A DNA stretch of 64,000 nt, taken from assembly GCF_011046555.1 (NCBI RefSeq), contig NZ_CP049246.1, positions 2,604,001 through 2,668,000 of the forward strand, written 5' to 3'. Shown here one piece after another: positions 7,844 through 16,972 of the stretch (the stretch's first letter is position 1; each line of letters begins with the position of its first letter). Source of the DNA: Sphingobacterium lactis. GTDB taxonomy: Bacteria > Bacteroidota > Bacteroidia > Sphingobacteriales > Sphingobacteriaceae. The notes below the pieces were generated by a model. That model had not been told where the DNA came from. It saw only the letters and a list, made by a program, of their open reading frames with translations, and made no database searches. Position numbers and translations under genes: made by a program.

Positions 7844-7916
7844 AGCGAAAGACGAGATTCGAACTCGCGACCCCAACCTTGGCAAGGTTGTGCTCTACCA
7901 ACTGAGCTACTTTCGC
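7844..7916 (-). tRNA. tRNA-Gly (GCC anticodon)
   Basis: 73 nt on the minus strand. Acceptor GCGAAAG pairs with CTTTCGC. The D arm is GCTCAGTTGGTAGAGC, the anticodon arm AACCTTGCCAAGGTT reads GCC, and the T arm is GCGAGTTCGAATCTCGT. CCA is not encoded. It is the first gene of a two-tRNA transcript. Confidence 0.95.
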
Positions 7917-7927
7917 TTGACGTGGTG

Positions 7928-7935
7928 CAAATATA
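7928..7935 (-). promoter_or_regulatory. -7 box of the tRNA-Gly/tRNA-Leu promoter
   Basis: Minus-strand TATATTTG matches the Bacteroidota -7 consensus TAnnTTTG and lies 11 bp upstream of the mature tRNA-Gly 5' end. No convincing -33 TTG was found. Confidence 0.5.
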
Positions 7936-7980
7936 GAGAGAAAATTGAATTCACGAAGTATTTTTTTTAAAATAATTGCC

Positions 7981-8472
7981 CTACGATTCCAAACTATTGT
8001 CTTTCAGGATTTCCAAGATTAAATTGCTTTCAAAACCCCGGGATAGTGCATATTGATAGAGCTTATTCCTCCGTTTAAATGGATCCGTTTCCTTTAACAA
8101 GGTTGATTTTTTGGTCAGGATACCGACCAAACGTTCGAAATAATCATTTGGGTCGATCTCTTTCAGGGCGATCTTGATCAGGGGAGGGGAAACCTGCTTT
8201 ATTTTTAAGCCCTGTGTGATCTTGATGCGGCCCCAGCCCTTGATCCGGAATTTGCCGAGCACATAGGCCTTGGCAAAACGTTCTTCATTGAGGAAATTCT
8301 CCTCCAGCAGGTAGGAAATGATCTGTTCGACATCGGAAGGATAGAGCCCCCAGCTGAACAGCTTATCCCGCACTTCCTGTTGGGACCGCTCTTGGTAAGC
8401 ACAATAGGCTTCCGCTTTGCGCTTCCCTTCCTGGGGAGTGTATTTCTTTTGTCTTTTTTCGAACTCTTCCAT
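7981..8472 (-). CDS. recX: Regulatory protein RecX
   Basis: 163 residues from the chosen ATG at 8472. Family blocks are visible: AEAYCAYQERSQQEVRDKLFSWG, ISYLLEENFLNEERFAKAYV, FRIKGWGRIKI and FKRRNKLYQYALSRGF. RecX binds RecA filaments and limits their extension. The frame can be extended to an ATG at 8529, but that start would place 19 untypical residues across most of the 69-bp divergent promoter region with murF-alr, so the shorter start is preferred. recA is not in the window, so recX here is unlinked from it. Divergent to murF-alr, with two direct repeats in between (8486-8518). Confidence 0.85.
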   Translation of the reverse strand: MEEFEKRQKKYTPQEGKRKAEAYCAYQERSQQEVRDKLFSWGLYPSDVEQIISYLLEENFLNEERFAKAYVLGKFRIKGWGRIKITQGLKIKQVSPPLIKIALKEIDPNDYFERLVGILTKKSTLLKETDPFKRRNKLYQYALSRGFESNLILEILKDNSLES

Positions 8473-8485
8473 ACTGCAAATGTTC

Positions 8486-8518
8486 AAAAAATGATGAACT
8501 TTTAAAAAAAATGATGAA
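8486..8518. repeat. Direct repeats in the recX / murF-alr divergent region
   Basis: AAAAAATGATGAA-type sequence occurs twice, with the ATGATGAA cores at 8491-8498 and 8511-8518, exactly 20 bp apart (about two helical turns). This could be a tandem operator or phased A-tract bend. Confidence 0.45.
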
Positions 8519-8541
8519 ATTCGTTCCATATTTACATCACT

Positions 8542-10977
8542 ATGTATACTATTGAAATTATTAGCACCATCCTCGAACAGAAGCTGCTGAAGAATAACAA
8601 TAATGCAAACGAAATCAATGAATTAGTATACGACAGCCGCAAAATTGCCAACCCTGCCGAATCACTTTTTTTTGCACTGCAGGCTGCCCGGGATGGGCAC
8701 CAGTTTATTCCGGATGCCTACCAAAAGGGGGTGCGAAATTTTATCGTTTCCGAAGCTGTTCCATTTTTTACTGATAAAGACGATGTAAATGTCATTCAGG
8801 TTGACGATCCGTTGGCAGCGATGCAGACCATCGTGGCTTTCCATCGCGCACAATTCTCCTTTCCCATTATCGGTATAACGGGGAGCAATGGCAAGTCCAT
8901 TGTAAAGGCCTGGTTGTTCCAACTCCTGTCGCCTGATAGAAAAGTTTACCAAAGCCCCAAGAGCTACAACTCCCAATTGGGCGTGGCACTATCCCTATGG
9001 AATCTCAATGCACATTATGACCTGGCCATTATCGAGGCTGGAATTAGTGAACCCGGAGAGATGGACCGATTGGAAAAGATGATCAAACCCACTATTGGTG
9101 TACTGACGAATATTGGTCTGGCGCATGCCCAACATTTTGACTCCAAGACGCAGAAATTGACGGAGAAACTGAAATTATTTACAGGCGTGGAGGCATTGAT
9201 TGCAAATCCAGCCTATATTGATGATAGCTTGGTTCCCGCTGATGCCGATTGGATGCGCTGGGGAAGGGATGCAACGGACGATATCCAATTGGTTGAAACG
9301 GTTATCCATATAAACAGTACCACATTACATCTCCGCATCGGGGAGGAAGATAAGACCTGTTCCGTACCGTTTACGGATAAAGCATCCTTGGAAAATATAT
9401 TGACATGTATTTCCGTGCTCTGGTATTTGGGTTACGGAAGTGATGTGATCGTTGAACGGATTACCGGTTTAAAACCTTTGGAGATGCGCCTGCAGTTGAA
9501 GAAGGGCATCAATAACACCTCGATCATTGATGATTCCTACTCCAATGACCTGGCCTCCTTGCGGATTTCCCTGGAATTTCTGCAACAACAGAATCAACAC
9601 GAGAATAAAACGTTGATCCTCTCGGAAATGGAAGGACTCACGGAAAATGATAAATTTCAGCACAAGCTGGTGGATCTTCTGAACACCAACGGGATCAACA
9701 GACTGATCTGGGTAGGCAAGCAATATGCCTGGTTGGATCGGTTGGCGATAGCAAATAAGTTGGTGTTTACCGATACGGAGGAACTTTTGAAAGCACTTTC
9801 GGACCTCCGCTTTGCTGAGGAGAGTATCCTGATCAAGGGCGCGCGGGTATTCCAATTTGAACGTATCGTACAACGCTTGACCTTGCGTTCGCACGGAACA
9901 GTCATGGAAATCAACCTGAATGCGATCTCGAATAATCTCATGGCCTACCGGTCGTTACTGCCCAATCAGGTTAAATTAATGGCCATGGTAAAGGCCTTTT
10001 CTTATGGTAGTGGTAGTTTTGAAGTGGCCAATCTGTTGCAATTTTCAAAGGTGGACTACCTTACCGTTGCCTTTGCTGATGAAGGCGTTGAACTTCGTGC
10101 TGCGGGTATTTCCCTGCCGATCATGGTCTTGAGTCCCGATCGCGAGACCTTCCGGTCTTTATTGAAATACAATTTGGAGCCGGAAGTATACAGCATGGCG
10201 TTCCTGAATGAATTCATCACCTTTCTAAAGGAGGAGAATCGACGTGATTTTCCCATCCATCTGAAACTTGATACTGGTATGCACCGGTTGGGATTCTTTC
10301 CTTCGGAAATCAGTGCGGCCATTGACGTCATCAATGCCAATCCGGAAGTCCGGGTACAGTCTTTCTTTACGCACCTGGTTGCTTCGGGGGATCCGAGTCA
10401 GGATGATTTTACGCGGATGCAAATCCAACAGTATGAGGAAGCAGCAACCCAATTGGCGGAAGGCATCGGGTACACTTTTATCCGTCATGTCGCCAATACT
10501 TCTGCGATTGTCCGCTGGCCACAGGCCCACCTGGATATGGTCAGGTTGGGGATTGGCCTGTATGGGGTGGATATGGACCATACGATGGGAAATCTGGAGG
10601 AGGTCAGCCGATTGAAGACGACCGTGACGCAGATTAAGGAGCTCCCTGCGGGAGAGACCGTTGGTTACGACCGTAAGGGTGTATTGAAAAGGGACAGCAA
10701 AATAGCAACCGTCAAGATAGGTTATGCAGATGGATATCTACGCCGTTTTGGAAATGGTATCGGAAAAATGCAGATCGGTTCGCAATTTGTCGCAACAATT
10801 GGCAATATTTGCATGGATATGTGCATGCTGGATGTCACCGACGTGAATGTACAGGTCGGCGATGAGGTTTTGGTATTCCCCGATCTGATGCAAGCGGCAA
10901 AAGATATCGGCACGATACCGTATGAGCTTTTGGTGAATATATCCAGTCGAGTGAAAAGAGTTTATTATTACGAATAA
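8542..10977 (+). CDS. murF-alr: Bifunctional MurF / alanine racemase fusion
   Basis: 811 residues. Residues 1-450 are a MurF-type ligase, which adds D-Ala-D-Ala to the UDP-MurNAc-tripeptide. The P-loop is GITGSNGKS (111-119), with TNIGLAHAQHFDS and a C-terminal IIDDSYSND block. Residues 455-811 are a fold-type-III PLP alanine racemase. The catalytic Lys484 is in MVKAFSYGSG, Tyr709 in VGYDRKG, and IGYADGY and NICMDMC follow at the expected spacing. One chain thus supplies D-Ala and uses D-Ala-D-Ala in wall synthesis. The fusion is known from Bacteroidota. The stop is followed 2 bp later by the DUF502 gene, so they are co-transcribed. Nothing is missing from either half. Confidence 0.95.
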   Translation: MYTIEIISTILEQKLLKNNNNANEINELVYDSRKIANPAESLFFALQAARDGHQFIPDAYQKGVRNFIVSEAVPFFTDKDDVNVIQVDDPLAAMQTIVAFHRAQFSFPIIGITGSNGKSIVKAWLFQLLSPDRKVYQSPKSYNSQLGVALSLWNLNAHYDLAIIEAGISEPGEMDRLEKMIKPTIGVLTNIGLAHAQHFDSKTQKLTEKLKLFTGVEALIANPAYIDDSLVPADADWMRWGRDATDDIQLVETVIHINSTTLHLRIGEEDKTCSVPFTDKASLENILTCISVLWYLGYGSDVIVERITGLKPLEMRLQLKKGINNTSIIDDSYSNDLASLRISLEFLQQQNQHENKTLILSEMEGLTENDKFQHKLVDLLNTNGINRLIWVGKQYAWLDRLAIANKLVFTDTEELLKALSDLRFAEESILIKGARVFQFERIVQRLTLRSHGTVMEINLNAISNNLMAYRSLLPNQVKLMAMVKAFSYGSGSFEVANLLQFSKVDYLTVAFADEGVELRAAGISLPIMVLSPDRETFRSLLKYNLEPEVYSMAFLNEFITFLKEENRRDFPIHLKLDTGMHRLGFFPSEISAAIDVINANPEVRVQSFFTHLVASGDPSQDDFTRMQIQQYEEAATQLAEGIGYTFIRHVANTSAIVRWPQAHLDMVRLGIGLYGVDMDHTMGNLEEVSRLKTTVTQIKELPAGETVGYDRKGVLKRDSKIATVKIGYADGYLRRFGNGIGKMQIGSQFVATIGNICMDMCMLDVTDVNVQVGDEVLVFPDLMQAAKDIGTIPYELLVNISSRVKRVYYYE

Positions 10978-10979
10978 AA

Positions 10980-11627
10980 ATGCTAACTAAGTTTTTCCAA
11001 AAATTCTTCTATTACCTGATCAAGGGGACATTGGTCGTTGCGCCTGTGGCGGGTGCGATTTTCGTTATCGTTTGGTTGGTGGCTACACTGGATGGGGCGC
11101 TCAATATCACCGAGCATTTCTTGGAAGATGAACAGGGGCATCCGCTGTACATCCCGGGATTGGGGATCCTTTCGGTCATTCTCCTGTTGACCTTGATCGG
11201 ATTGATCTTCACGACATTTGTTACCGCGCCGATCCGCAGTTGGCTGAATAGAACCATTGCTAAAATTCCGCTTTTTAACACACTTTATTCTTCGATCAAG
11301 GATTTTACGGAGGCTTTTGTTGGCGATGCCAAGAAGTTCAATGAACCTGTTCTCGTGACGGTAAATGATTTTGGACTGAAGAAGATCGGCTTCCTGACAC
11401 AAAAGGATCTTTCCGCAATCGGGCTGGAAGGGGAGGTCGTGGTCTATTTTCCGTATTCTTATTCGGTAGCAGGTCAGGTTGTTGTCGTGGAGTCATCGAA
11501 AGTAAAGAAGTTGAACCTTTCCGCGACCGATGCAATGAAATTGGTGGTGTCCGGAGGTGTAAGTGGTCTGGAGAATAAAACGAAAATAGGACAGCATGCC
11601 TTGGTGGAAAAGAAAACCGAAAATTAG
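10980..11627 (+). CDS. DUF502 family membrane protein
   Basis: 215 residues. Two N-terminal membrane segments are visible, at about residues 10-33 (YLIKGTLVVAPVAGAIFVIV) and 60-80 (LSVILLLTLIGLIFTTFVTA). A conserved block, IPLFNTLYSSIKDFTEAFVGD, precedes a soluble domain (VVVYFPYSYSVAGQVVVV, SGGVSGL) typical of DUF502. The function of the family is not established. Tightly coupled to murF-alr upstream (2 bp) and overlapping the next gene by 32 bp, so the three form one translationally linked unit. Confidence 0.85.
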   Translation: MLTKFFQKFFYYLIKGTLVVAPVAGAIFVIVWLVATLDGALNITEHFLEDEQGHPLYIPGLGILSVILLLTLIGLIFTTFVTAPIRSWLNRTIAKIPLFNTLYSSIKDFTEAFVGDAKKFNEPVLVTVNDFGLKKIGFLTQKDLSAIGLEGEVVVYFPYSYSVAGQVVVVESSKVKKLNLSATDAMKLVVSGGVSGLENKTKIGQHALVEKKTEN

Positions 11628-12159
11628 TGAGGAAGAGCGTTTAGCGGCACTATTTGAACGAGCCAATTCCTCCTTTGAAAAATCACAACAACTGATTCCC
11701 TTAGTTGCTCAGGACGTCCTGAATTTGGAGCAGTCGGATCGATTGGCGTCCTTGAACCTCAACCAGGAATGGAGTATCGCTGATGAGATCGACATTTTAA
11801 AGATCTACCTTGAAGGTTATAAATCGAGCTTCGGCAACATGACGTATACCTTCGTGGCTGATGCTGCTGATCCTGTACCTATAAAAGCGCTGGTGCTATT
11901 GCCCATCGTGCAGAATGCCTGTATCAATGGTTATAATGGGATGGAAAATTATCCGGTGAAGGTCAAGGTTAAAGTTCTGGGAAGAACAATCAGTTTGGAG
12001 GTGAGTAATCGCGTCAACCATCATCTGGCAGATCAATCGGACACTGATTTAATGGATCAGGCGAGGGCAAGATTGGATTTTAGTTATTTTGGGAGATATA
12101 ACCTATTCCTGAACAGCAACAGCAATTTATTTAAAGCTACTTTACTGTTGCAGGTATAG
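11596..12159 (+). CDS. LytS-type histidine-kinase-like protein, apparently degenerate
   Basis: 187 residues. Residues about 50-185 follow the order of a His_kinase/HATPase module of the LytS-YehU group: DRLASLNLNQEWSIADEIDI, then LKIYLEGYKSSFG, ALVLLPIVQNACINGYN (the N box, usually LLQPLVENAIKHG), ISLEVSNRV and a final FKATLLL strand. The expected HFLFN phospho-acceptor block is absent, and no GxG lid is evident. There is no sensor or membrane segment. A catalytically dead relative or a partner-binding adaptor is more likely than an active kinase. It starts inside the DUF502 gene; the start is uncertain because no other ATG occurs nearby. A terminator follows at 12182-12215. Confidence 0.6.
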   Translation: MPWWKRKPKISEEERLAALFERANSSFEKSQQLIPLVAQDVLNLEQSDRLASLNLNQEWSIADEIDILKIYLEGYKSSFGNMTYTFVADAADPVPIKALVLLPIVQNACINGYNGMENYPVKVKVKVLGRTISLEVSNRVNHHLADQSDTDLMDQARARLDFSYFGRYNLFLNSNSNLFKATLLLQV

Positions 12160-12181
12160 ATTTAAAATAAAGAAATATACG

Positions 12182-12215
12182 AAAAAGGGTTGCTCCATTT
12201 GGAACAACCCTTTTT
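12182..12215. terminator. Bidirectional intrinsic terminator
   Basis: AAAAAGGGTTG and CAACCCTTTTT pair over 11 bp, with an inner TCC/GGA extension. It lies between convergent genes ending at 12159 and 12252 and closes the murF-alr operon. Confidence 0.85.
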
Positions 12216-12251
12216 AAGTTAAATTAATCGACTGTATATATCAACTGATTC

Positions 12252-12629
12252 TTATCTATCTGCGTCAGCAGTCCAAGTTTGATTGTCTTTAGCATAAGCC
12301 ATAGTCAATTTACCCTCAGTAATACGGACATATCCAATAACACCGTCTTCAAAGAAAAGCGTGTTATTGTCGCCTTTTGTCATCGTTACATTATTTAAGT
12401 CAGGAATACCTCTGTCAAATTTGAAGGAGTAATTGCTTCCACCGATTTTGACTACAGTAACTTTACCATCACCTAAGTCCACATCCGATCCAGAACCGGT
12501 GTAACTGGTTGTACCTTCATAGGTTCCAACAAAAAGATCATTATCCACAGGATCATCATCTTTAGAACAAGAAGATACCGTAAACATAACCACGAATAAT
12601 AGGCTCAATAATTTCAATGTGTTTTTCAT
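12252..12629 (-). CDS. Small lipoprotein of unknown function
   Basis: 125 residues. Type-II signal peptide MKNTLKLLSLLFVVMFTVSSC, followed by the acidic linker SKDDDPVDND typical of surface-directed Bacteroidota lipoproteins. The mature ~95 residues look like a small beta-barrel or lipocalin-like fold (FVGTYEGTTSYTG, KVTVVKIGGSNYSFKFD), but no family is recognised. It is flanked by its own terminator at 12182-12215. Confidence 0.65.
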   Translation of the reverse strand: MKNTLKLLSLLFVVMFTVSSCSKDDDPVDNDLFVGTYEGTTSYTGSGSDVDLGDGKVTVVKIGGSNYSFKFDRGIPDLNNVTMTKGDNNTLFFEDGVIGYVRITEGKLTMAYAKDNQTWTADADR

Positions 12630-12744
12630 AGCTTAATTATTTTAGTGTTTTTAATAGTTTATTGTTGATATCCTTCCAAAGGTGGTGCCAAGAGGATAGT
12701 ATGTTATCCGTTTAAATTAATTTTAACATTTGTTAACATTAATT

Positions 12745-13809
12745 TTACATAAATAAATTAAGCTGATTTGATTTATTTTTATTGAAATGCGATAAATTAA
12801 ATTGAAAGTGTTCAACGTTTAGCTTATTGAGTTTGCAGTGTAGTCGGAAAGAATCTCTGATCATTTCCGCAAGCTGTCCGGATCCCCGCATTCTATTCCC
12901 AAATTCGCTATCATTCACCTTACCCTGATGGCAACTCTGTATACTATGCCATATTTTATTGGCACGATCGGGATAAGCTTTGTGCAACCATTCCTCGAAA
13001 ATCTTGCCTATTTCCCCATTCAGGCGCACTACGGTGTAGCCAGCCCATCGTGCTCCTGCTGTTGCAGCAGCCTTCAGTACATTCGGGATTTCATGGTCTG
13101 TCAAACCTGGGATAATGGGTGCACACATAATCCCTACGGGAATGCCATTATTGGATAGCGTTTCGATAACTTTTAAGCGCTGAGCCGCCGTAGCTGTCCG
13201 GGGTTCCAGCTTGGCTCGCGTTTCCTTGGTCAACGAGTTGATGGATATATATACGGTGACGAGATTTTTCTGGGCCAGCTGCTTCAGAATTTCCAGATCA
13301 CGTAAAACGAGGCTGTTTTTGGTGATAATACCGATTGGCTGACCATATTCCAGTGCAATCTTGAGCATGGCTTGGGTGAGCTTAAATTTACGCTCCAAGG
13401 GCTGGTAGCAATCGGTGTTGCCGGAAAAGTTGATCGGTGTGCCCGTCCAATTCTTCTTGGTAATGAATTCCTTGAATAATTTGGCGCTATTGGACTTGAC
13501 CAGAATCTTGGTCTCGAAGTCCAGGCCCGCACTAAAACCCCAATACTGGTGGCTGTTGCGGGCATAGCAATAGATGCATCCATGCTCGCAGCCTTGATAG
13601 GGGTTAGCGGAATACTCCATCCCCACATCTGGACTGCTCACTTTATTGACGATCGTTTTTGGATGAACGATCGTAAATTTCGTGTTGGGAGACTCAACTT
13701 CCCAATCATCAACTCCTTCGATATGCTCCTGACTGTAGGTAATCTTGGAAAATACATTGTCCACATTCCCCTGAGCCCCTCTTCCTGAAATAAATTCCTT
13801 TTCCATCAC
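12745..13809 (-). CDS. PA0069/SplB-like radical SAM protein
   Basis: 354 residues. The radical SAM cluster motif is CEHGCIYCYAR (Cys74, Cys78, Cys81; CX3CX2C), followed by SGNTDCYQPLERKFKLTQ, SINSLTKETRAKLEPRTAT and GIMCAPIIPGLTDHEI. These features fit the PA0069/Rv2578c group of radical SAM proteins, often annotated as DNA repair photolyase-like. The biological reaction of this group is not established. The next gene upstream on the same strand is ppk1, 45 bp away, so they may be co-transcribed. Confidence 0.85.
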   Translation of the reverse strand: MMEKEFISGRGAQGNVDNVFSKITYSQEHIEGVDDWEVESPNTKFTIVHPKTIVNKVSSPDVGMEYSANPYQGCEHGCIYCYARNSHQYWGFSAGLDFETKILVKSNSAKLFKEFITKKNWTGTPINFSGNTDCYQPLERKFKLTQAMLKIALEYGQPIGIITKNSLVLRDLEILKQLAQKNLVTVYISINSLTKETRAKLEPRTATAAQRLKVIETLSNNGIPVGIMCAPIIPGLTDHEIPNVLKAAATAGARWAGYTVVRLNGEIGKIFEEWLHKAYPDRANKIWHSIQSCHQGKVNDSEFGNRMRGSGQLAEMIRDSFRLHCKLNKLNVEHFQFNLSHFNKNKSNQLNLFM

Positions 13810-13854
13810 GCTGATATTTCAGTAAAAATACTAAAAATATTAGCAAAATAAAAA

Positions 13855-15957
13855 TTACTCAGTTTGCAGGATGATTTCCTCGGCTTTCGCTTTCAGGTAA
13901 TTGTGGATTTCAATCTGTGAACGGAATTCAGGACCTTCAGTCTGTACGTATTCGTTGTTCTGTTTATTGTTGAGGTACCGTGCTTTTACATTATCCAGTA
14001 ATTGGATTTCCAACATTTCTTTCAGCTCTTGCTTTAGTTTCTTGTTGTTGATCTTTACGGCCGCTTCAATTCGATGATCCAAGTTTCGTGTCATGAGGTC
14101 GGCGGAGGAGATGTACGTCATTTCCTTGCCGGCATTGTAAAAATAAAATACACGTGCATGCTCCAGATATTCATCCACGATACTGATGGCGTGGAAAGGT
14201 TTATCGAATTTCTTCTGGTTAACGGCACAGAAAATACCACGCACAATTAAATCCACTTGAACACCCGCATGGCAGGCTTCGTAGATTTTCTTGATCGATT
14301 CCTTGTCACTGAGCGAATTGATCTTGATGATCACCCGCGCTTTCCTTCCGGCTTTTGCTTCAGCAATCTCGACGTCTATCAACCGACAGATCTCAGAACG
14401 CATATCCAGCGGACAGATCAGCAGATTTTTATTGTTCTTGATGCTGTCGACCAAAGGGACTTTTGGGCGTTGAAGCGCATTGAATATTTTATTGATGTCC
14501 GCCATAACACCTTTGTTGGACGTCATTAGGCAATAGTCACCATATAATTTCGCTGTTTTCTCATTGATATTCCCCGTACTGACGAAACCGTATTGGATCG
14601 TTTTATTATTTACGCGTTTCTTAATGATACACAGTTTCGCATGGACTTTCTTGTTGGGGATACCGACCAGGACCTTTACACCTTCCATTTCAAATCGCTC
14701 CTTCCAGTCCAAATTGTGTTCCTCATCAAACCGCGCACGCAATTCCAACATCACCGTTACTTCCTTGCCGTTTCTGGCGGCATTCACGAGCGCATTGGCG
14801 ATCTTACTGTTGGTCGCCATCCGATATATCGTCGTCTTGATGGATTTTACATCCGGATCCATCGCCGCCTCACGGAGCAAGTCGATCATCGGGCGGAATT
14901 CGTGGTATGGAAAGGAGAGGAGGACATCCTTTTTCAGGATGACATCCGTAACCCTGTCACCAAAGCTGAAATCGGGATGCTCAAAGCTGACCCGTTCGGC
15001 TGGTTTAGTGTAGGACCGGAATACATCCGGGAAATCCATGAAGTGTTTGAAGTTGTGGATGCGCTGACCGGGAATGATGCTATCTTTCTTACTCAGATTG
15101 AGTTTCTTGATCAGCAGTTCCAATAATTTCGGGTCCATTTCCTGATCGAATACAAAGCGTGTCGGCTTTCCTTTCCGACGGTTCTTGATACCCTTGCTGA
15201 TCTTTTCGACCAAGGTCGTGTTCACATCGTTGTCGATATCAAATTCGGCATCCTTGGTAATCTTAAAGGTATTAGCAACAAACTCGTCGAAACCAAAATA
15301 GGAAAAGATATACGGTAGATTTACCTTAACGATATCCTCGATAAGGATGATGTGTTTCTGGTTCTTTGGCGATGGCAGAATAACGAAACGGCCCAATTGT
15401 TTTGAAGGTAATTCGATAATCGCAAATTTCGTGTCGTACTGCCAGTCTTCCTTATACATCGCAATTCCGAGGTACAGACTCTTATCCCGCAGGTAAGGCA
15501 TGGGGTTGGCTTCGTCCAGGATAAGTGGAATGATATTGGTCTCCACCTCTTCGTCGAAGTAATCCCGTACAAAACGCAGTTGGGTTTCATTCAACTCTTC
15601 CGCTGTTTTGATGAATACCTTTTGTTTGGCCATTTCCTTTTGCACATTTCCCCAGATCTGATCGAACTTACGTTGCTGCTTGATCACAATTTCCGTAATC
15701 TTCTCCAAGATCAAGGTGGGCAGGGTATAGAAATAGCTGTTGGCTTCTTTGGTATTGATTTCTGCAGCGCGCTTTAGCGCCGCTACCCGGACACGGAAGA
15801 ACTCGTCCAGGTTATTGGAAAATATACCCAGAAATTTAATCCGTAAATGAAGGGGGACTGTGGGATCGGCAGCTTCCTGTAGCACGCGACCATTAAAACT
15901 TAACCAACTAATATCTCTTGGGATAAACTTGCTTGCCATTTCCTTATCTAACATCAT
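13855..15957 (-). CDS. ppk1: Polyphosphate kinase 1
   Basis: 700 residues, full length for PPK1. The N-terminus (FIPRDISWLSFNGRVLQEA, FLGIFSNNLDEFFRVRVA) is the four-helix domain. Later blocks include the phospholipase-D-like core KVHAKLCIIKK with the phosphorylated His, GFVSTGNINEKTAKLYGDY, and ISSADLMTRNLDHRIEAAVKI. It reversibly polymerises ATP gamma-phosphate into inorganic polyphosphate, a stress and storage polymer. A companion exopolyphosphatase gene is not in the window. Start at MMLDKEM; an ATG one codon on is equally possible. Confidence 0.95.
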   Translation of the reverse strand: MMLDKEMASKFIPRDISWLSFNGRVLQEAADPTVPLHLRIKFLGIFSNNLDEFFRVRVAALKRAAEINTKEANSYFYTLPTLILEKITEIVIKQQRKFDQIWGNVQKEMAKQKVFIKTAEELNETQLRFVRDYFDEEVETNIIPLILDEANPMPYLRDKSLYLGIAMYKEDWQYDTKFAIIELPSKQLGRFVILPSPKNQKHIILIEDIVKVNLPYIFSYFGFDEFVANTFKITKDAEFDIDNDVNTTLVEKISKGIKNRRKGKPTRFVFDQEMDPKLLELLIKKLNLSKKDSIIPGQRIHNFKHFMDFPDVFRSYTKPAERVSFEHPDFSFGDRVTDVILKKDVLLSFPYHEFRPMIDLLREAAMDPDVKSIKTTIYRMATNSKIANALVNAARNGKEVTVMLELRARFDEEHNLDWKERFEMEGVKVLVGIPNKKVHAKLCIIKKRVNNKTIQYGFVSTGNINEKTAKLYGDYCLMTSNKGVMADINKIFNALQRPKVPLVDSIKNNKNLLICPLDMRSEICRLIDVEIAEAKAGRKARVIIKINSLSDKESIKKIYEACHAGVQVDLIVRGIFCAVNQKKFDKPFHAISIVDEYLEHARVFYFYNAGKEMTYISSADLMTRNLDHRIEAAVKINNKKLKQELKEMLEIQLLDNVKARYLNNKQNNEYVQTEGPEFRSQIEIHNYLKAKAEEIILQTE

Positions 15958-16557
15958 AGCTCAAAGATGTTCGAGCTTTATTTGGTAAAAGTTAACAAAT
16001 TAATATGATATTATTAAATATCATTTTGTGTCTTTAAACCCAAATTTCATCCATTTTATTCATCGGAACTGCAATTAAGGTGACGCCGTTCTGTGATGGA
16101 CTTTAGCTCGATGATTTATTTGTTAATAATTGAATTCTTACTGATTATTCCTTGCAAGGATCTATCTTAAGCCAAGTAATTCTGCGGACAATCAAAAGAA
16201 GAAGAGTTTCGTTGAACAATAATCTTGACGATTTCCATTAAGCCCTTAAAATTTACCTTTTCTTGGCTTACAATATCCTTTAATTATTTTAAAATGATCC
16301 TATGGAATGAGTTTTAGTTTTGTTTTTCTTTGTTATGGATAGTGTTTTTTGTGTCGCTGATGAATACTTGTTGGATCGTTGGTGTTTGGTAAGCCTTTTT
16401 CTCCCTTTTTGGAACGTTTACCGGCTTTGGGGTAATATGCATACTTTGATAATTTCAGTTAATATAGCTTCAAAATTAAACTAATTGTTTAAAATTCATT
16501 GTAAATGGTATATTAATTTTATGTTAAGTAATAAAGATTGAGGTTGGATGCAAAAAG
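15958..16557. other. Long AT-rich intergenic region upstream of ppk1
   Basis: About 600 bp without a credible gene. It holds the ppk1 promoter region (a near-consensus CATCTTTG just upstream of the start on the minus strand) and a short AT palindrome, TGATATT-ATT-AAATATCA, near 16002-16022. No RNA family or protein remnant is recognised. Its size is unusual for this gene-dense window. Confidence 0.5.
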
Positions 16558-16582
16558 AAAGGCAACCCATTGGGTTGCCTTT
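16558..16582 (-). terminator. Terminator of the DJ-1 / small membrane protein transcript
   Basis: AAAGGCAACCC and GGGTTGCCTTT pair over 11 bp around an ATT loop. On the minus strand it is followed by a T-rich tract, 15 bp after the stop of the gene at 16598. Confidence 0.85.
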
Positions 16583-16597
16583 CGCTGTGTAATGTCC

Positions 16598-16972
16598 TTA
16601 TTTTGAGGTTCCTGTGCGTCTGAGGATATTGATGGCTTCGTATTTTGCCGTGTCATAATGCGGATCTTCCAATTGTAAAGCAGTCGGGAAAGGTTTGTTC
16701 TTATCAAAGAAATAAATCTTTGTTGTGCTTCCGTAGTCATTTACAGGGAATAAATCTGCAGCTTGATCATAGGCCGCATTCATTTGATAGCCTACGGTCA
16801 CGGCATAAATCCTGATTATTCCGCCCTTATTGTTTTCGTTACGTACGAAGGCCACTTCCTTAAAATCGCCAGGAAGGTCTTCAATACTCGGTTGGGAGTA
16901 AGAATCGTAGATCAAATAGCCCAAGAATAAGATCAGTGGAATTGCAAACCACCATATTTTCTTATTCTTCAT
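16598..16972 (-). CDS. Small membrane-anchored protein of unknown function
   Basis: 124 residues. One N-terminal membrane segment, IWWFAIPLILFLGYLIY (6-22), anchors a soluble domain (about residues 30-124) that would lie outside the cytoplasm. The domain has no recognised family; GGIIRIYAVTVGYQ and TKIYFFDKNKPFP are its clearest blocks. Its ATG shares a base with the stop codon of the DJ-1/PfpI gene upstream (TAATG), so translation is coupled and a shared role is possible. A terminator follows. Confidence 0.6.
   Translation of the reverse strand: MKNKKIWWFAIPLILFLGYLIYDSYSQPSIEDLPGDFKEVAFVRNENNKGGIIRIYAVTVGYQMNAAYDQAADLFPVNDYGSTTKIYFFDKNKPFPTALQLEDPHYDTAKYEAINILRRTGTSK

Noticed and set aside
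14564..15126. Plus-strand frames of 149 and 177 codons within ppk1
   Set aside because: Antisense shadows of a full-length, motif-complete ppk1 gene.
15958..16557. Possible small RNA or decayed gene upstream of ppk1
   Set aside because: No recognisable RNA secondary motif, terminator for the plus strand or protein similarity could be supported from the sequence alone.
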